A DNA stretch of 32,025 nt from Bacteroidota bacterium (lineage in GTDB: Bacteria; Bacteroidota; Bacteroidia; Chitinophagales; Chitinophagaceae). Below the pieces are notes generated by a model. It had not been told where the DNA came from and searched no databases. It saw nothing but the letters and a program-made list of their open reading frames with translations. Positions 30,023-32,025 of this stretch are shown here, piece by piece. Position 1 is the first letter of the stretch. Each line of letters starts with the position of its first letter. The stretch covers positions 1-32,025 of the forward strand of contig JABDBX010000020.1 in NCBI GenBank assembly GCA_013288445.1, in the 5' to 3' direction. Position numbers and translations under genes: made by a program.

Positions 30023-31279
30023 ATGAGTTCATTAAGCCAATTTGCCGAATCGTTAATAGGGTCAGAGATCGTAAAGCTCGGCAATGAGATCAGCAAGCGT
30101 GTGAAGCAGGGAGAGAAAATATACAATTATACCATTGGTGATTTCGACCCGGAGATTTTCCCGATACCTGCCCCATTAGAGGAGCACATTGTGGAATGTT
30201 ATAAACAAAAATACACCAACTACCCTACTGCAGATGGCATCGCCGAGTTGCGGAAAGCCGTTTCGATATTTGTAGCCGAACACCAGTCATTACACTACTC
30301 TGCCGATGAGATACAAATTGCTTCCGGTGGCCGCCCGCTTATCTACTCGTTGTTTAAAACGATAGTTGACAGGGACGACAAGGTTATTTATGCTGTGCCA
30401 TCGTGGAATAACAACCATTATACGGCTATGAACCACGGGCAGCATTGCACCATAGAGGCATTTCCCGAAAACAATTTTATGCCCACTGTTGCAGACATTG
30501 CAGCACATATCGAAGACGCGGTATTGGTATGCCTGTGTACACCGCAAAACCCAACCGGCACAACAATCGCCAAAGAAACGCTGGCAGGCATCTGCGACCT
30601 TATAATTGAAGAAAATGAAAAGAGGGGGCCAAAAGCCAAAAAACTCTACCTGATGTATGACCAGATGTATTCATTGCTTACCTACGGCGATGTACATCAT
30701 TACGACCCGGTTTCCCTTCGCCCGGAAATGAAGGAATATACGATATTCATAGATGGCATCTCTAAGTCTTTCGCCGCCACAGGTGTAAGGGTGGGGTGGG
30801 CATTGGGACCTACGCATGTGCTGGCCAAAATGAAGGCCCTGCTGAGCCACATAGGGGCATGGGCGCCGATGGCCGAGCAACAAGCCGCCGCAAGGTTCCT
30901 TGTGCAGAAAGAGGAAGTGGTACAGCATTTCGCTCATTTCAAAAAAGGGTTGCACGAAAGGCTGGTAACCATCTATAACGGTCTGATGGCGCTTAAAGCA
31001 AAAGGTTACCGTGTTGACTGCATTGCCCCACAGGCTGGCATATACCTAACCGTTAAACTGGACCTGGCAGGTACCGAAACCGAAGGATGGATGCTGTATA
31101 ACCAGGAGCAGGTAACCAGTTACATCCTCAGCACAGCCAAATTAGCCATTGTGCCATTCTCCGCATTTGGCGCGGGCCGTCACTCACCCTGGTACCGAAT
31201 GAGCATTGGCACTTGCATAATGTCGGAAATACCAGAAATGCTGGCGTTGCTGGAAGACGCGTTGGCTCAACTGGGTTAG
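30023..31279 (+). CDS. Class I/II PLP-dependent aminotransferase
   Basis: 418 aa from the ATG at 30023; a TTG 33 nt upstream would add 11 non-family residues. Motifs: NYTIGDFDPEIFPIP at 35-49, TNYPTADGIAELRKAV at 65-80, ASGGRPLIYSLF at 100-111, PQNPTGT at 174-180, the cofactor Asp213 in MYDQMY, and Schiff-base Lys248 in IDGISKSFAATGVRVGW. It is a different subgroup from the enzyme at 8634-9830: the glycine-rich phosphate motif is SGGRP, and Tyr at the usual position of the cofactor ring is replaced by Trp128 (PSWNNNH). Substrate not predictable; no pathway neighbours. Confidence 0.9.
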   Translation: MSSLSQFAESLIGSEIVKLGNEISKRVKQGEKIYNYTIGDFDPEIFPIPAPLEEHIVECYKQKYTNYPTADGIAELRKAVSIFVAEHQSLHYSADEIQIASGGRPLIYSLFKTIVDRDDKVIYAVPSWNNNHYTAMNHGQHCTIEAFPENNFMPTVADIAAHIEDAVLVCLCTPQNPTGTTIAKETLAGICDLIIEENEKRGPKAKKLYLMYDQMYSLLTYGDVHHYDPVSLRPEMKEYTIFIDGISKSFAATGVRVGWALGPTHVLAKMKALLSHIGAWAPMAEQQAAARFLVQKEEVVQHFAHFKKGLHERLVTIYNGLMALKAKGYRVDCIAPQAGIYLTVKLDLAGTETEGWMLYNQEQVTSYILSTAKLAIVPFSAFGAGRHSPWYRMSIGTCIMSEIPEMLALLEDALAQLG

Positions 31280-31341
31280 AGACTCGCTCTTTTAATCGCT
31301 TATACTACAACACTTTAGTATTTTCTTTTGAAAACCTGTTG

Positions 31342-31349
31342 TAATTTTG
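31342..31349 (+). promoter_or_regulatory. -7 box candidate of the terminal secreted protein
   Basis: TAATTTTG fits TAnnTTTG; leader about 20 nt to the ATG at 31375. No convincing -33 element. Confidence 0.4.
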
Positions 31350-31374
31350 GTTTGTTCCATAACGAAAAACGCAC

Positions 31375-32025
31375 ATGAAACTCATTCAATTTACTCTATT
31401 ATTTATCTGCTTTTCTTTACTCTCTATTGCACAAACGCCCAACTCATCGCTGAAATTCAAGAATGACCTTATCAGGCAAAAGCTAAAGGGCAAAATAGCC
31501 ACGGTAACCGAAAAAGACTACAATGCGCTTGGAGATAGCCTGATCCTGAAATCGGTGAGTACATTTGATGATAACGGAAACGAAACAGAGTTCTTCACTT
31601 ATTCAGCTTCGGGCGCAACCCTTTCTAAAACTACCTTTAAATACAACGACAGCGGCAAACTGGTAGAAGAACAGCGATACAAAGCCGATGGTGCACTGAA
31701 CGTAAAGACCACCTGCAAGTATGACGAAAAGGGAAATAAAATTGAAGAAAGCAATTTCGATGCAAGTGGAACTTTGTTTATGAAAGTGGCCTCAAAATTC
31801 GATGGCAAGGGCAACCGAATTGTAAAAGATAGTTATAATGAGTTCGGTAGCTTATTCCTGAAGTGCAATTCAAAGTTTGATGATAAGGGCAATGAGGTTG
31901 AAGCAAAAGAATATGACTCGCATCACGGGCTGAAATATACCACTACGTACGATTATGATAAAGCCGACAATGCCGGCAACTGGACCCGTAAGACCACCTA
32001 TAAAAACGATGAACCGGCGGCAGTT
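31375..32025 (+). CDS. Secreted protein with YD/WG-like short repeats, truncated by the window end
   Basis: 217 codons are visible and the frame is still open at the window end. A signal peptide (TLLFICFSLLSIAQ, cleavage about residue 20) precedes repeats of about 25-28 residues, each with a pattern like YDEKGNKIEE or FDDKGNEVEA, then a Ser/Thr/Lys linker (YNDSGKLVEE, FDGKGNRIVK). The F/Y-D-x-K-G-N motif is related to the short antiparallel repeats seen in RHS/YD and in MORN- or toxin_YwqK-like proteins of Bacteroidota. The end is missing, so secretion route and function cannot be stated. Probably monocistronic. Confidence 0.75.
   Translation, partial: MKLIQFTLLFICFSLLSIAQTPNSSLKFKNDLIRQKLKGKIATVTEKDYNALGDSLILKSVSTFDDNGNETEFFTYSASGATLSKTTFKYNDSGKLVEEQRYKADGALNVKTTCKYDEKGNKIEESNFDASGTLFMKVASKFDGKGNRIVKDSYNEFGSLFLKCNSKFDDKGNEVEAKEYDSHHGLKYTTTYDYDKADNAGNWTRKTTYKNDEPAAV

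Noticed and set aside
1-32025. tRNA, rRNA or tmRNA genes
   Set aside because: No cloverleaf-like or conserved rRNA/tmRNA sequence was recognised by eye; a covariance-model scan would settle it.

Overview
The window looks like chromosomal DNA of a Bacteroidota member, most likely of the Chitinophagales/Chitinophagaceae type. The signs are: Bacteroidota promoter boxes (TAnnTTTG at -7, sometimes with TTG about 20 nt upstream), few Shine-Dalgarno sequences, an outer-membrane barrel with an N-terminal carboxypeptidase-regulatory-like domain, an NHL-repeat protein with a type IX secretion tail, short secreted or lipoproteins, and many palindromic repeats between genes. The species assignment is inference; no rRNA or tRNA gene was seen.

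Layout. 1-1400 is a scrambled accessory patch. It holds the last codons of one Abi_2-like gene on +, a decayed Abi_2-like gene on - with an internal deletion and a lost 3' end, a fragment of an unidentified gene, and an intact small protein resembling the C-terminal domain of EF-Tu. Most of it lies between two 45-bp inverted repeats. A solitary class III aminotransferase (1396-2703) follows, then about 1 kb of repeats containing a 225-bp foldback element with perfect 15-bp ends and a 10-bp target duplication. 3686-4861 is lipoprotein plus riboflavin synthase. 5146-10900 is a minus-strand housekeeping block: aspG-cutC, recN, a class I aminotransferase and queG. 10921-12038 holds a small membrane protein and a HigBA-type toxin-antitoxin pair.

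12042-14610 (minus) is ribD, an EamA transporter and a YigZ-family gene in a tight cluster. A secreted protein of unknown function lies between ribD and prmC. 16797-19780 holds two tandem GT-C-like membrane proteins. A second small toxin-antitoxin-like pair (DUF4258/YgiT zinc finger) and class I fructose-bisphosphate aldolase follow. 21904-26924 (minus) carries the large outer-membrane barrel, idi and the NHL protein. 27163-29713 is a GlxA/AraC-type regulator divergent from a SnoaL-VOC-DinB cluster. The window ends with another class I/II aminotransferase and a secreted repeat protein cut by the window edge.

How it fits together. Most genes are core metabolism: riboflavin (ribE, ribD), queuosine, isoprenoid, glycolysis/gluconeogenesis, DNA repair and translation release-factor methylation. 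Mobile or defence-related material sits in small pockets (1-3435, 11405-12038, 19904-20415). No complete novel multigene system is evident. The best leads are the Abi/EF-Tu-like patch, the foldback element, promoter boxes 4-5 nt from start codons that suggest leaderless mRNAs, a repeat that has entered a coding sequence, and the transporter inside the ribD cluster.
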